A DNA stretch of 64,000 nt from Serpula lacrymans var. lacrymans S7.9. Taxonomy: Eukaryota; Basidiomycota; Agaricomycetes; Boletales; Serpulaceae. The translations under genes were made by a program, and so were the position numbers. This document shows, in pieces, positions 36,021-49,348 of the stretch (positions are counted from its first letter, which is position 1; the number at the start of each line of letters is the position of its first letter). The notes beneath the pieces are model-generated. The model had not been told where the DNA came from, did not search any database, and saw nothing but the letters and a program-made list of their open reading frames with translations. The stretch covers positions 5,110,908 through 5,174,907 of the forward strand of contig NW_006763290.1 of NCBI RefSeq assembly GCF_000218685.1. The letters are read 5' to 3'.

Positions 36021-37279
36021 TTACCACAGATCACCATCCCTGCCACGAGTGCCACGTTGCTGACCAACAGCGCCAGGTGCGGCTGCCTGCTGAGCCTGAC
36101 GGGTGTGAGAGCGCAGCCTAGATCTGACATTCAGTTTACGAGTGGTAAAACATGATACAAGAGCCGCACTCACATCCTGTCGCTGGCCCTGTGCTCTTCA
36201 TCTTCCTGGACAATCTTCCTCCTGCCAGCGCTCGCCTTCTGACTCGTACCAGCACTTCCATCATCCTGCGCACCCCTCTGCACGCTCCAGTCGAAGACAT
36301 AGTCATATTGATAACCCTCTCGAACGAAAAGGTCACGGAATAACTTGCGTAGGTACGAATAGTCAGGCTTGTCATCGAAACGAAGTGCACGAGTGTAGTT
36401 CAAGAATATGCCAAACTCGTTGGGAAAACCACGGCATAAAAGATCAGTGGGAGTAGTCATCTTCTTCTCCATGATACGATCATACTTCTGTTTCTTTGTG
36501 GCGGCCTTGAGACCCTGCCAAGGAAGAGCACCTCGAAGGAAATACATCAAAACATATGCAAGTGATTCGAGGTCATCACGACGAGCTTGCTCGACACCTA
36601 AATGCGTGTTGATGGAAGTGTAACGGGCAGTGCCAGTCAAATTCTTGTTCTCTCTGTAGGGAATGTGGAGATGAGTCTTAGGGTCGCGGAACTTCTTCGC
36701 GAGACCAAAATCAATGACGTTGACTTGATTGCCTCGTTTGCCTATGCCCATGAGGAAGTTATCTGGTTTAATGTCACGGTGGATGAAGTTACGGGAGTGA
36801 ATATATTCCGTGCGAGAAATCTGCATTGCCGATGAGAACAATGAGAATGACATTTAGTAAAGCACTCACCAACTGGTCGGCCAACAGCAATACGGTCTTG
36901 AGGCTGAATTTGCGGTTGCAAAAATTGAACAGGTCCTCAAGAGACGGGCCCAATAAATCGAGCACCATTGCGTTGTAATCACATTCTGTCCCGAACCATC
37001 GGACAAAAGGAACACCAACGCCACCAGCAAGAGTCTTGTAAACTTTGGATTCGTACTCCAATTGCGGATGCTTGGCCTTGACAGATTCAAGCTTGATGGC
37101 GACTTCTTCACCAGAGATGATGTTGATCCCAAGGTAGATGTCGCCTATGATGGAATTAGGTAAAAGTCCGACGACGACGGTAAATGAGGCGCACCAAAAG
37201 AGCCTGAACCAATCTTCTTCCCAAGCCTGTATTTACCACCAACCCGCAGATCAAGTCGATGAGAAGTGTTGTCTGCCAT
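36021..37279 (-). CDS. Casein kinase I, HRR25/Hhp1-like
   Basis: Ser/Thr kinase of the CK1 delta/epsilon group, acting in DNA repair, vesicle traffic and clock or cell-cycle control. [20 protein letters not shown] leads into the P-loop [14 protein letters not shown], split by an intron after SF. VAIKLE supplies the catalytic Lys. The catalytic loop is [18 protein letters not shown] and the activation segment is [10 protein letters not shown] followed by [20 protein letters not shown], the CK1 signature that replaces [23 protein letters not shown] is also present. After the kinase domain a basic, Gln-rich tail follows ([19 protein letters not shown]). I end it at the TAA at 36021. A further splice from TG/GTAAAT would instead end it at 35905. 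The promoter is strikingly CT-rich. Confidence 0.9.
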
Positions 37280-37300
37280 TTGAAACTGAGAATAAAGGAA

Positions 37301-37860
37301 ATGAGACTGTCAAGAGCAAAAAGGTCAGTAAAATGGGAGAGAAGAAAGAGAGGAAGAACAAGAAGAGAGGGAGAAGGAAGAAGCTAAAACTGCTTAAAAC
37401 GCGGATGAAGGGCAGGATAGGGTGTGGATCAGATGTCGTGGCTATTACGAGTTGTGACAACGGTGGCTGACAGAAGACAGGCGGCAAGACGCAGATGCGA
37501 GTAATCGCTTGGAGAATGGTTCTACTAGAATTGCGCCTGATGGCTGTTTGTCGTAATAAATAGCGAGAATAAAGGCCACGTTTTGAACTCGAGTTTGAAC
37601 TAGCCCGGGACAATGAGGAATCCTCGAGGCGGTTCTAGTGGTTCGATTTGGAGGGGGAAAACTGGGAAAAAGAGGGGGGAAAGAGAGGATACTGACCGAT
37701 TGAAAGAATACGAGAGTGAAATAAACGAGGAGAACGGGAAACGCAGGGAAGAGGGTGCGAGGAGGAGATCAAGGGAGAAAGAAAGAAGAGAGGAGGAGCT
37801 TTGGGAGAACAAGAGGGACAGGGCGTGGGAACGGGAACACTGCCAGGAGGAAGGCGGAGG
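37301..37860 (-). promoter_or_regulatory. Extended CT-rich promoter tracts of CK1
   Basis: 37301-37390 and 37650-37860 are nearly pure A/G on the plus strand, hence C/T on the strand of the CK1 transcript. CT-rich blocks near transcription starts are common in highly expressed filamentous-fungal genes. Their regulatory role here is inferred. Confidence 0.45.
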
Positions 37861-38308
37861 TTGAAATCTGTACGTGTATATCGATGGAAAAGAGGAAAGT
37901 ACGACAAGAAGTGATAGAAAGACAGAAATTGACGAAACAAGGGTCCTTTTGTAGCAGTTCATTCAATCAGCATCTTTGATCCTGATATGGCGGTGGCTTC
38001 TGCGTTTTCTTCGCTTCCATTCAGTTCGCTATTCTCAGCTGCAAACCATGGCATGACCTCCAGCTATCACCAGGTCTCCTTTTGACATCTTGCGGCAATG
38101 CTGGCTGTTATATTAACGCATCAAGTTCCGTTTGTATCACTAGTTCCTACCTCGGCCCAGGTGTTCGGTGGAGAAACATCGCCACGTCGTCAGAGGCGTC
38201 TATTTCGACATCACTCCTGAGGTGGCCGTACACGTAGCCCACACCCAGGATGCTGCGCTCCACAGCACACTGTCATTAGGTTAATCCAACTGAGACTTGG
38301 GGGCTCTT

Positions 38309-38335
38309 CCGTATATGCAGCCTAATCATATACGG
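38309..38335. repeat. Perfect 9-bp inverted repeat
   Basis: CCGTATATG (38309-38317) and CATATACGG (38327-38335) with a 9-bp loop. It lies 3' of NTE1; possibly a hairpin or a dimeric factor site. Confidence 0.4.
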
Positions 38336-38762
38336 ACCGACAGTGGGCCAATAGCAAAAATCTCCACAATGACATTAATGTGAATCTCCACTTGCTGCAA
38401 ATGTTATACTCGGCCTGGTATCCTCCCAATCAGCTCAAGGTCCGGCCTCTTTTGACTTATCAAGGTCGCCGATGTTCCTCCCAGAGTGTTCCGATCTATC
38501 AGGAACACCCATCATCGCTGACCGGAGACCACGCTCCGCCACTCCAGAGCCCCGTCTCGTGTCTAGGCCTTATTAACCCGGGTACAGTTGAGTTGTGCTT
38601 GCTCTCTTTCACTCCTTGGTCGGATGCACTGTGGTTACAAACTTATATTATGTCAAGTCACTATTGGTAGTACTGCTCCTTATAGTGTCTACTGAACGTT
38701 GCACAAAGTGCGACATGCGCTGTAAATCATGCAATCATGATGATCAGACGATGCACATGCGA

Positions 38763-41700
38763 TCACACGGAATTTCTCCTGGCGCTTCTTCCCTTCTTGG
38801 TTGCCTTTGTCGCGCCCGTACCCTGCCCCCCAATATGTCCCCGAGGCAGCTTGCCTTCATCTTCCCATCGACTCAACAGTTCCATTGCAGCATGGTAGCC
38901 TTTCTTCTCGATCTCTTCAAATTTGCTGAATTGAAGCGTACCGTACTGCGGCGTGGCAAGTGATGGTAAGGCATGTGAAATGTTAGGTCATGATGGTGAT
39001 TAGGTGGCGAGAATGAGGCCCACCTCCTGTACCGGCATTTGCATGTATAGACACCCTCCTGCGATTTTGGCATCTTCCAGTGTACGAACGCTGGACACAC
39101 TGTTATGATATCGCCATCAGATCAGCAGGACGACTGCAAAACGCGCGTTAAAAAAGTAAACGAGGCACCACTTACTATGCTAATCTACTCTGAATCTCAG
39201 TGATAGCCGGCACTAGTCTTGCACTTGAGAAAGGATTCCATCTATTGACTAGAAGCCACCACCCTGAGACCGAGTCTCCAAAATTGCGCGGGGAATTGTC
39301 GTCCACCTACCATATTAATTGGAAACATAAGAAGTAACAAGATAACCAGGACTTACAGATCCGACATCCGAGGCGAAAACGGCGCTGGCGCCCATTGCGA
39401 ACATAGCGGCTACCTGGTACAATTCATGCCATCATTAGAGGGCTATTATTATACAGCCGCATGGTCTTTCATACCGGGAGATTATCAACTAGTGAACGTG
39501 GTTAACATATCGTTCCAGTAAGAGTTGCCTAAACTTACTATATCCGCCATCAACAAGCATATTGCCGTTATCGCACAGTGGGGGGAGAAGGCCAACCAAT
39601 GTCATAGACGCCCCTATTGCATGGCAGTCACGTCAACAAGTACCTGCCACATGCAGGTTATATAACTCACGTATGAATCTCCATGCATAACCCGTTTCGT
39701 GGATTTCCATGCGTGATGTATTGATGTTAGTTGTATTGCAAAAGTAGGGTAGCCACATATCCTCGATATGAAGATCGTAAAATGCCTGGAACACGATATT
39801 TTAGCTGGATGCCTTTTCTTCCTCGTGAAGACTTACTTTGTAAATCGTACGATTAAATTCGTGACCCTGGATAAAATCAAAATGAGATCACATAAATCAG
39901 TGTCGAATTTACTCACAGTGGTGTAAGCAACCAGGGGATAAGTGACGTCGGATAACATCCTCCAGATGTTACCCATGCGTCCACTGAATTGCTTAGCACG
40001 ACTGGCACTAAGAATGATATCTCCCTCGCGCGCATATAAGCCTCCAATGAACGCCCCAATACTGGTGCCAGCGATATAATCAATCGGCACACTGTGTTCT
40101 TCTAATGCACGAAGAACACCCTGGAATATTGCCATACGTTAAGACCTTCAACGTCATGTATCACACTATGCGTACCAGGTGTGATAAACCACGAGCGCCT
40201 CCTCCTCCGAGAACAACACCAATTGATTTCCCGCACAACCTTCTTGCCAATCTAGCGAAGTCGTTGACGTGGACTGGTCGCTGTGGGCGTGCATGCCTTG
40301 GTCCCCCACGATACTTCTGAATTCCACTCTGTACCTTGTCTTTCAGGTTCTTGAAGGCAGTCACGGCACCTGGATCTTGAATAGGGATGACTTTAGGCAT
40401 GGGTAACACCAGGCCCTACAGGAAGCTCAATCAGTGTGACAATATCCACTTGACATGATGAATTCATACCGGAAGTTCAACGTGTATGTGTTGATGCACC
40501 CAAGGTCGATTCTAGCCGAAGTTAGATACGTGATGGAAATATGTCGGGAACCTGCTTTACCTTTAACCACTCCCTGGTTGACCCTGGTGCTACTGAACGG
40601 TCGGGGTGCAAAAGCACGAGCTCCTTGCGAGCAGTTGTTTTCATAGAAAGGAGAAGACGCTCGTATTCACCGAGGCCTGGGTCATCACCCATACCAACTA
40701 CCATGACAAAATCAGCCTAAGGCCGCTTAGCTTACACAAGGATATGAATTAGACGTTATTACTTACCTGTCGGATACAAGTCTGAGTCCACGGACTATTG
40801 ACTGGCGAGTCAGCAACGTACAACACCGTACGATACCTCTGTTCTTGGTCAGCCAGCCACGCGGCAGCTTTGAGTTTTCCCATCCTCGAGAATGCATGGC
40901 GGCCCAGGTGACCCGACACAGATGCCTGGTTCAAAAAGCTGGTCTTCGCGCCAATACCTTCCAACGCAGCTTTGAGCTTACGAGCAAAGGCATCTATGGG
41001 AACCTGCCTGGATACAGGAAGCACAGCTACAGTTTTGAGGTTGGTATTGTTCCGCCCAAGCTCTGAAGCTGTGTTCCTTGATGGTACATTAGAGTTGGCA
41101 TCGACTTCATCTCTAACTCGCGAAGCGATCATCCGCAATAACCTGTAATATAACAAGTATGACATGGTCAACACACATACTAGGATGCTATACATTCATG
41201 AATCACGTACTGAGCAGTGGTTTGAGGATTCCTATGCATGGTCATATGTTAACGTAATTCCTCGGCGATCATGATAGCTGTGCATACCTGGATGAAATGG
41301 CATTGAAGAGGGTCTGGGGCATGCGAATAAGTTCCGAGTCACGAATAGCATGAACAGTCGTCCGGCGAGGCGAGCTAGTAATAACATCCAATTCCCCGAC
41401 AGTATCACCTTGTCCATACTCTCCAGTAATTATGGTTTTGCCTTCTGTCTCGGAAATTGCGCGAAGTCGCCCATTGATCACTATATAGAAACTATCGCTG
41501 ATGTCCTCCGGGCGCCAGAGGACTTGACCTGCAGTGACCTGCATCCAGTCTAACGATGCATCAATCTGCAAAACTATAAGGAATTGTTGAGTACATCTCA
41601 GTAAGGCGAACACTTGATAACGACAAACCCAGTGGGGACAGCAGCGATATGAGACGCTTCGCCAAAGTAAGAAGCACGATCGGCCGCTTTTCGAGCAAAC

Positions 41701-44238
41701 GTTCCAGGGCATTGGCAGGAAGGAACCCTACGTATGTATCTGTTTTAGCGCTGATGTCCACATAGGAGGCTGTACTGGTGAGAGAAGCTAAAAGTCCTTC
41801 CTTCAGTCGTGCGTTACATACTATCCAGACAAAATCATACCTAGATAGCCTGCAATCCCCCCAGGTTTGACTGTAAACAGCAGTTTTCCTTCTACATGTT
41901 TATCCGCTTCAGGCTTGTGATCGACAGTGAATACCGAATCTGTATCGGAACCCATAGACTTTCCATTGGTTTTGGTATCATCCAGAGGTAAAAATATATC
42001 AAGAAACCCTTCGATGACATAGAATAAACCTATAAAACCATGATTAGATTCTGAAGGCGAACAAAACCAAGCTATGCTGACCTGTGTTTCTTTCACCAGC
42101 CTTCGCCAAGGTAGACCCCGCGGCAAAAAACAGAATTTCTACCTCATTGTCCAGCCCACTCATATATCCACCTACATGAGTAGATGAGCCTCCTGTCAAG
42201 CTAGAAGCACCATCATCTGCTGTATCCAGTAAAGACAAAGAACCAAAAGAAGAATTAAACAATCCCGATTGCACAGATTGGGATCCCCCAGTATCAAAGG
42301 CAGGGAGCGCAGGAGAAACCTCGATGGACTCGCCTCCGCTCATTGGAGGTTGTAGTAAACCAATAGACTTGGCGATACAAGACATAACTTCTTCTCGAAG
42401 GTCAAAGTCATCTCCAGACAAGCGAGAGTCAAGAAACTTGTTTACCGGCGCGGAAATTCGAGGGGTGTTCAGAACACTAAACGACCTGGTAAGAGGTTTG
42501 TATGCTTCTGAACTACCAGCTGTGGTATGCAAATCCCCTGCTTGGACTTGATGGCGGGATATAGGGGTACGCATAGTGGCACTGCGCAACGGAGTCGGTA
42601 ATGAAGTAGACAGAGTTGCCGGTAAGGGACTTTCTGAAAGGTTTTCCTTTGACGAAACATTCGCAGTCGCTACATTGATTTTTGGTGATGCCAAAGGTGG
42701 CGAAGTGTAAGTGAAATAATCACCTTCGGAGTCTGTATCGTGAACAGTCACCTCGTCAAAACGCTGTCGCAGATACTGTAGCCCCCCGCCTTCATAAAAT
42801 GATGCAGGAAGCGGATGACATGCGATTTCATTGATGGCTTTTTCCGCACGAAGTACTTCTGTTGTCAGGCCAAGATATTTATGAGCAGCGTTGAACGTAA
42901 CACGTGAAAAGCGTGTCAAAATCACTAATTATTCGCACGTCAGTCGGACCACTCTGAACGCAGAATGTCGAAATCACCTGCCTTGAACAATGTGTCCAGT
43001 GGCTTTTGGGAACTTTTTAGTCACTCTACGGAATGCCTCGGCCGGGATAACAGCTAAAGTACTATCCTCTGTAGCACGGGCTACAATACCATGATGAACC
43101 TGAGAAGGGGGTGTAGAGTCCGAACGAGCAAAAGATGGAGTATATGATGTTGGTGTTTCCGAGGGGTCGTCGAACCGAGGCGAAAGAGCTCCACTAGGTG
43201 GTGATGTTGCTTCTAGCGGATGAGCAGTAGACCCAGATGATGAAACGGAAGCACGGCGACTACGTGACCTTGGTGAGGTATGGTCCAGGTCAAATCGAGA
43301 AACATCAGAATTTGCTCGTGATGTGCGTGTCCTGACAGGCATAGTAATGTGGTTAGCAGGCTTATCAGTTGGCCCATGCCCCTCATCCTTCCAGCTGATC
43401 TTGACATCCTCGGTGAAAAGACTGAGAATGCTGAATAGACTAGACAGTGTCCCACCACTCCCAACTTCGTTAATTAATTGGTATCCATTCATGTCTTCCT
43501 CATCCCACGAGCCCTTTTGACCCAGGCTAGAGTTCCCCGTTCGAGCATATACTTGAACTGTACCATCGATAACACAATAGAAACTACGATCTTGATCAAG
43601 CGATATACTATCTCCGGCTATTAATCGCCTTGTTTGTAGATGCCTAGCAAGTTCGTGGAAGACCTGCGCAGGACAATGATCAGTAATGCACTGTATACAG
43701 CCCATATAACCACATACCGGCTTCTCTAGGAAACCAAAAACCCTAACTGCTTGCAAGAAGTCGTCCAGATAGTTATGGAATGCGGGAGGTGGATCTGTGG
43801 TATTTACATCAGGGTGAAGTTCGTTGACATCAGGTTTGACCAATGGCGGTTCTTTAAGTTGTGAATATGTGTTCAGATATCGAAATCGAATCCAATAATT
43901 AAGCGCAACAGCAGAAAGTAGGAACATGATGGCAAAAGACCAAAAGTTAAGCTAATAATTTTCGATATTAGCTCCAGGATAGGACGAAGATGGAGTAACC
44001 TACCGTCAAAGTCATGGAGTACGAAAGTACAAAGTATATAAACCGAGGGACCGTTATGGTTGCAAAAGCAATGAGGGCCTTTACCCAAGAGAGTAACCAG
44101 ACTATCAGTTTACTCTATCGTCAGCGTGTACCTTGTGTGATTCGAAAGAAACATACGCAACACCCAAAAGCACGCCGAGACCAATGATACCAACGGGTGT
44201 CTGTCATCGTATTCTGGACCATTCGATGTTGCTTCCAT
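38763..44238 (-). CDS. NTE1: NTE1 lysophospholipase (patatin, cyclic-nucleotide-binding)
   Basis: Neuropathy-target-esterase family phospholipase B. It deacylates phosphatidylcholine at the ER and lipid droplets. Many exons, about 1500 aa. N-terminal membrane segments ([30 protein letters not shown]) precede three cyclic-nucleotide-binding-like domains: one around [20 protein letters not shown], one around [12 protein letters not shown] and one around [12 protein letters not shown] with [14 protein letters not shown]. The C-terminal patatin domain has the oxyanion loop [16 protein letters not shown], the nucleophile motif [17 protein letters not shown] and the dyad Asp in LVDGGY. A Ser-rich linker separates the first two binding domains. 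The end at 38763 follows [20 protein letters not shown] and a basic tail. The start at 44238 ([15 protein letters not shown]) leaves 139 bp to the divergent VPS33. Confidence 0.94.
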
Positions 44239-44377
44239 TGTGCAGAGGCTTTGACCGTGCCCTGATGTTCACGTTGTAGAGGCAGGAGGCAGGGCGAGCT
44301 TTATCCCGGATAGGTTTACCGGAATAGGTCTTAACAGTGTAAATTGTGGCTGTGTCACTTGCTTGTACCTGGCCATC
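44239..44377. promoter_or_regulatory. Bidirectional promoter NTE1/VPS33
   Basis: Only 139 bp separate the two divergent start codons, so both promoters and 5' leaders must fit or overlap here. Both products serve membrane homeostasis; co-regulation is possible. Confidence 0.6.
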
Positions 44378-47092
44378 ATGGCGGCGCTTTCATCGTCGGT
44401 TTCTGAAGGACAGACGTCGGGGCAAGAAAGAGAGGATGAGAACTCGTTAGACGTAGAATTACTGAAGGAAATTGGAAAGAAAGCCCTGGTAGACGCCTTG
44501 AACTCGGTCAGTCATAGTCCAGTTGCCTGTATGCGAGGCTGAATGCATAGCTGTGCTCAGGTAAATGGTGCAAAGACACTTGTCCTCGACAATACACTAG
44601 CAGGATCGCTGGGGCTTGTAACAGATGTTTCGTTGCTGAAGGTTCTCTCTTCTCATATGTTGCCTCAGAAATTTACCAATCCCGGTTTCTGCAGCATCAT
44701 GGCGTGGACAAGATGTACTGGCTTGAGTCAGGTCCTCTAACGTCTACAACGACTAATATAGTTTATCTCTGCCGGCCCCTCATCAAATACGTGAAGATAA
44801 TAGCTGGTATATGCTTATCTGGAAATGTCAGGTTAACTCTCTCATCAATGTTCAGATCAGATAAAGAGACATGCCAAAGAATCACTCAAGCATAACTATA
44901 CGCTATTCCTAGTTCCACGTACCTCGACGCTCGTATCGCGAATACTAGAAGAGGAAGGAGTACTCGGTGACGTGACTATATCCTCGTACAACCTTCAGTT
45001 CATCCCTGTAGCAGAAGATGTCATTTCGTTGGAAAATGACAACGCGTTCAAAGAAATATGGGTGGTATGCTTGCTAATTTTACACTCTAGAGCTTTATAT
45101 TCAACTTAGCTATCAGGACGGCGATGAAACTGTCATATATAATTCGGCATTAGCTCTGGCTTCTCTGCAGAAGCTATACGGCCAGTTTCCTCGAATCATC
45201 GGGAAAGGAGATTACGCTGCTGTGAGTCTACCTAACGCCTGTCTGTACCAGTGACATTTCTCACTTCGAGCAACAGAAACTTGCTACTCTGTTGACTCGC
45301 CCTTTGCCTTCACAATCTGCCTCTAGCTCGAATGACGCTCCAATACCACCTGGGCAGATCGATTCTCTGATCATCCTAGATCGTCATGTTGATATGATAA
45401 CGCCATTCCTTACCCAACTAACTTACGAGGGTCTCATTGACGATATCATTGGCATTAAGAACTGTGCGTTTTTCACCCATTTCTCCCAAACTCACGATTT
45501 CATCATCTTGTTCTACTGTAGCTCATGTTGAGCTTCCGTTAAGCATGCTGTCGCCGCCAAGTGCTCAGAATCCGTCCAATCCACCAGCTACTTCTTCATC
45601 TGCCACTCCTGTCACATCAATAAATAACGAGAAAACGAAGAAGCATCACCTCACATCCGCAACAGACCCTTTGTTTGCTGAGTTGAGAGATCTGAATTTC
45701 TCAGCTATTGGAAGAAGACTGAATAAAATCGCACACCGACTTGATGAGGACTATAAGGTGCGTAAATACCTAGTTCCTTTGGCAAATTTTCTCATAACTG
45801 GTATAGGCTCGACTGCAAGCGAAGACCGTTGCGCAACTGCGAGATTTCGTGGGTAAGCTTGGTGGGCTACAAACGGAACATCAGGCTTTAGGACTTCGTA
45901 AGACGACATGCTTGACTAATTCTACTTCTTTCCCTTTGACACTATTCTTAGATACTGCACTATCGGAGATGCTAGTTCCCCACACTCAAACGCAGACATT
46001 CAACAAGTCACTTGAAATACAACAAAGTAAGTGTTACTTTCTTGGTTCTCTGCAAAGACCTTCAATTGTCGTGCCGTTTAGATCTTCTTGCGTCGTACGA
46101 GGTGTCTGCGCAGATCACTGCGATAGAAGACCTGATAGCCCAGGGGGCCGACATGCAGCTAGTGGTAAGGTTGTTCTGTCTCGCTAGTATCACCGCCGGT
46201 GGTATCAAGAACAAACCAATGGAAAGCATCAAGCGTGAGATACTGCAGGTAAGTGATATACAACCTGCCCAAATAGTATTTAGCTTTTAACTTCTGGCTC
46301 CTAGGCTTACGGGTACAACTACCTCCCTTTACTTCTTGCGTTAGCTGCTCCTCCACTAGCTGTACTCCTCCCAAATCCCCTTCCACCTTCTACACCGCAG
46401 TTCGTCACCGCAGCCAAATACCCCTTTACGACTATCCGCAAACCCCTGCGTCTTCTGATCGATGATACCGCGGATGCGTTGGATGAACTCGAGAACGACA
46501 TCAGTTATGTATACTCCGGATATGCCCCCATCAGTGTCAGGCTCGTGCAATGTGTCGCCCAGAAAAGCGGAGTGTTGAGCAATCCTGCGGAGAAAGCCTT
46601 GGTTGATGATGTAGATGGGAAAGGAAAGAGCGCCTCCGAAAGGAGGGTCCATGCTCATCCTATCGTCGGATGGAAGGGCTTTGAGGATCTGCTGGCCACT
46701 ATCCCTGGAGAGACGTTTGACATTGTGCAGAAGGCCCGGGGCGCTCCGCTGCCTTCAGCATCTTCCGTCGCCTCACTATGTGAGTGGGGACACAACCGAT
46801 TTCTGAGACACTTACTGATATGTTTCACAGTACGTCCACATGAACAGACAACTACTACTGTTGTATTTTTCTTAGGAGGGTGTACATATACTGAGATCGC
46901 TGCTCTAAGATGGGTCAGCCGACAGAATCGAGGTAAACTGAGCTTGTCCTCTTATGAACGCAGCATAGTGACATTATTTTCGCAGGCCGAAAGTTCTTGA
47001 TTGCGACGACAGGGATTGTAAGCGGTTCTAGTCTGGTCGAGAGCATTGCCGGTGTTGGCAAAACTGTAGGGTCTAAAGAAGCTGGTATTTAA
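44378..47092 (+). CDS. VPS33: VPS33, Sec1/Munc18 protein of HOPS/CORVET
   Basis: SM-family protein that binds and templates vacuolar SNAREs in the HOPS and CORVET tethering complexes at vacuole and endosome. Exons begin [18 protein letters not shown] landmarks are [106 protein letters not shown] and the C-terminal [14 protein letters not shown] and [12 protein letters not shown] Ser/Pro-rich insert follows HVELP. No stop or frameshift breaks it. The end is at TAA 47090-47092. Confidence 0.94.
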
Positions 47093-48185
47093 TTTGGAAC
47101 TTCCATGATGGTTTCATGCTGTCTTGGTTGGTTTCTATTTTTTGTACAGTACTTCACACCACGGACCGTTGCATTGAACCTGCTAGTGTTAGTGTCAGCT
47201 CCCGTACGACTGCGGATCTGTGGTTTCACTGTTGAGCCACGCAGGGATGCCTGGGAAGGGCATTGGAGTGGAGAAAAGACGTGATCTAATGTATTCTAGA
47301 CCGTTTATTGATCTGCTATATGAATGTTACCACCAGCAGACCTCCCGGTCGTCAATCAACGCGACGCGACGCGTCTGTTTGGCTTGCTTTGTATCCACGA
47401 CCCCAGAACCCCTATCATCTAAACCAGGGACTCGTTAGGCTCGCGGCAGGCTCACGCTGGAAGCAAGGCCCGTCCGCAAACTTACGCTGCGAATTACTGT
47501 ACTAAGTAATAACTATTGAGTTTGGGCCTTTTTGACGTGCTTATCTCATGGAAGATTCTGCCTATATCTACACACATTTCTATGTTGGTGGTGAAGTGTA
47601 TGTATAGATTTCCCAGCCCATCGACGTGCCATACGTGCCATCGTGGTGCGAACGGCAGGCTCGGTGCGCTGATTTTATTGTGAATTCTCAATGGATTTAG
47701 CGCTTGACGATAAGAGCGTACTGAAGCTTCGAAAGTGATGCGCTCTCCAGGAGCGTCGTCGAACAATTAGGAGGGACCGAAGAGTAGCAGGAACACGTTG
47801 GCAGGTACCGAAGTTGGGTCATTTACGAACAATATTACGTAAGGGTAACCGGGGTCCACTTACGCGGAGTACTCAGCGGGCCTGTCAATACGAAGAAACT
47901 CGTATAAGGTCCGCCCAACTTGAACGAGATGAACTTTTCCTCCCTCCTTCAGACCGCCTCCACGCCCCCTTTCCGCTCTCCTCCGTCTGTGCTCCATTTT
48001 ATTCAGTGAGTTTCCTACTTTTTTTCTCGGTTTCCCCGAACCTCCTAACTGAAATAATGACGTTTCTGTTGTATTTTTGCTCGATCGTCACATTAGAACC
48101 CCTGTTACGCTTGCCTCTAGTCCTTAGCTCGCCCTTTGACGTGCAATTCGCCACAAATCACCTATATTTTACTCCCTCTGAATTA
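47093..48185. other. Intergenic region, 1.1 kb
   Basis: VPS33 3' flank and promoter of the YABBY-like gene. The latter is CT-rich (about 47935-48050). No further gene recognised. Confidence 0.45.
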
Positions 48186-48540
48186 ATGGCACCACGAACG
48201 GAAGCAAAAACGGCATCTGAGAAGCCTGCAAAGAAGAGTGAGTTCTGTTGTTGCACTTGATCCCCCCCGGTTCTGTGCTGACCCATTATGACCTTCTTAG
48301 CGAAGTCGTCTGGAGGTGGTGGGCGTAAGAAGCTTAGTGCATTCAACAAATTCATGCAGTCTGAGATGGCTCGGTTGAAGGAGACTGAACCGCAAGCGTC
48401 GCATCAAGAGAGGTACGTTGAGTATCCAGATTTGTCTTACGTGCGTTTTGCTGACGATAACGCATGATCTACCTAGATTCAAGCAAGCAACTTCCAACTG
48501 GAAGACGGCGAAAGAAAATCCCAAGGCTGTCACGGCTTGA
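48186..48540 (+). CDS. Small YABBY/HMG-box-like protein
   Basis: 75 aa from exons 48186-48237, 48301-48412 and 48477-48540. A Lys-rich, glycine-containing N-terminus leads to a single domain, LSAFNKFMQSEMARLKETEP followed by HQERFKQATSNWKTAKENP. The pattern S-x-FN-x-F-x(3)-E-x(2)-R-x-K, then the E-x-F-x(2)-A-x(2)-NW block, matches the C-terminal YABBY domain of plant factors, itself an HMG-box relative. Short fungal proteins with this domain are known from memory. The length and basic charge suggest a nuclear DNA-binding accessory protein. The zinc-finger part of plant YABBY proteins is absent. It is too short to appear as one long reading frame. Confidence 0.8.
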
Positions 48541-49348
48541 TGGACGACCAGCGCACCCTTTTAACGAGCGGCACGTCGTCGCTGTGTATTGTACCCTGCT
48601 CCCCGAATTTCTTGACCGTTGTTAACTCAACGACACATTCCACCACACTCAAAGTCTGTATGCTTAAATGACTGTTATACTTATTAGCGAGCTACCTCTT
48701 TTCTACTTTGATTATCTCCTGTTGTCCTTTTTCTGAGTTTTGGGATGTGGTTGTTTTGGGTTCTAGTGTTGCTACTAATTATCTACATTCACGTCCTTGC
48801 TAGTTGTCTTTTACTACAATATTATTATGACTTCTTGAGCCACTCGTATTTTGGATAGTGTGATGACATCAAAGTGGATCAGCGCTCATGTCTAGAAATA
48901 GCATGTATTTTCGACATGTCAACGACGATCTCCGTCGAAGTTACCTTCGCAACATGACAAATGGTCGAACGGCACCGGATCTGTTATTTTCCAGCACCTC
49001 TGAAAATAAATAGAAAAAAGAAGAAAAGAAAGAAAAGAAAAAGGGTAGGAAAGTAATTTTGAGTGTATCTGATAATAAAAGAAGATGCCGAGGTGATATG
49101 GCCGAGAATGGGCAGGTCAGGAGGAGTAGCAGGCGTGGGAGGGTATTTCCATATCTGACGAGCCCCTATTTGTGGAATATGCATGTTGCTCCCATGCACC
49201 AAAGGTTAGACTAGCGCTGTTTGGTGCATCGCCGCTCTTGCTCTTATTACAGCTGTGTCTCCCGTTGTCCCGTCCCTCCCTCTTTTGCATCTCTCTGCCT
49301 GCTAGCTCATATCTCTGTGCCCCGCATCTCCCAGTTGCATAGTACAGC
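48541..49348. other. Intergenic, 0.8 kb
   Basis: 3' flank of the YABBY-like gene and promoter of the F-box gene. An A/G microsatellite-like tract lies at about 49010-49045. Nothing coding. Confidence 0.45.

Larger units (their letters stand above)
37280..38762. other. Intergenic, CK1 promoter and NTE1 3' flank
   Basis: No gene recognised. Two long strand-asymmetric purine tracts (below) fill the CK1-proximal part, and an inverted repeat lies at 38309-38335. Confidence 0.5.

Noticed and set aside
37613..37962. Frames of about 120 codons in the purine tract, rich in Glu/Arg or Ser/Leu/Phe
   Set aside because: Low-complexity sequence keeps all frames open; no gene structure is seen.
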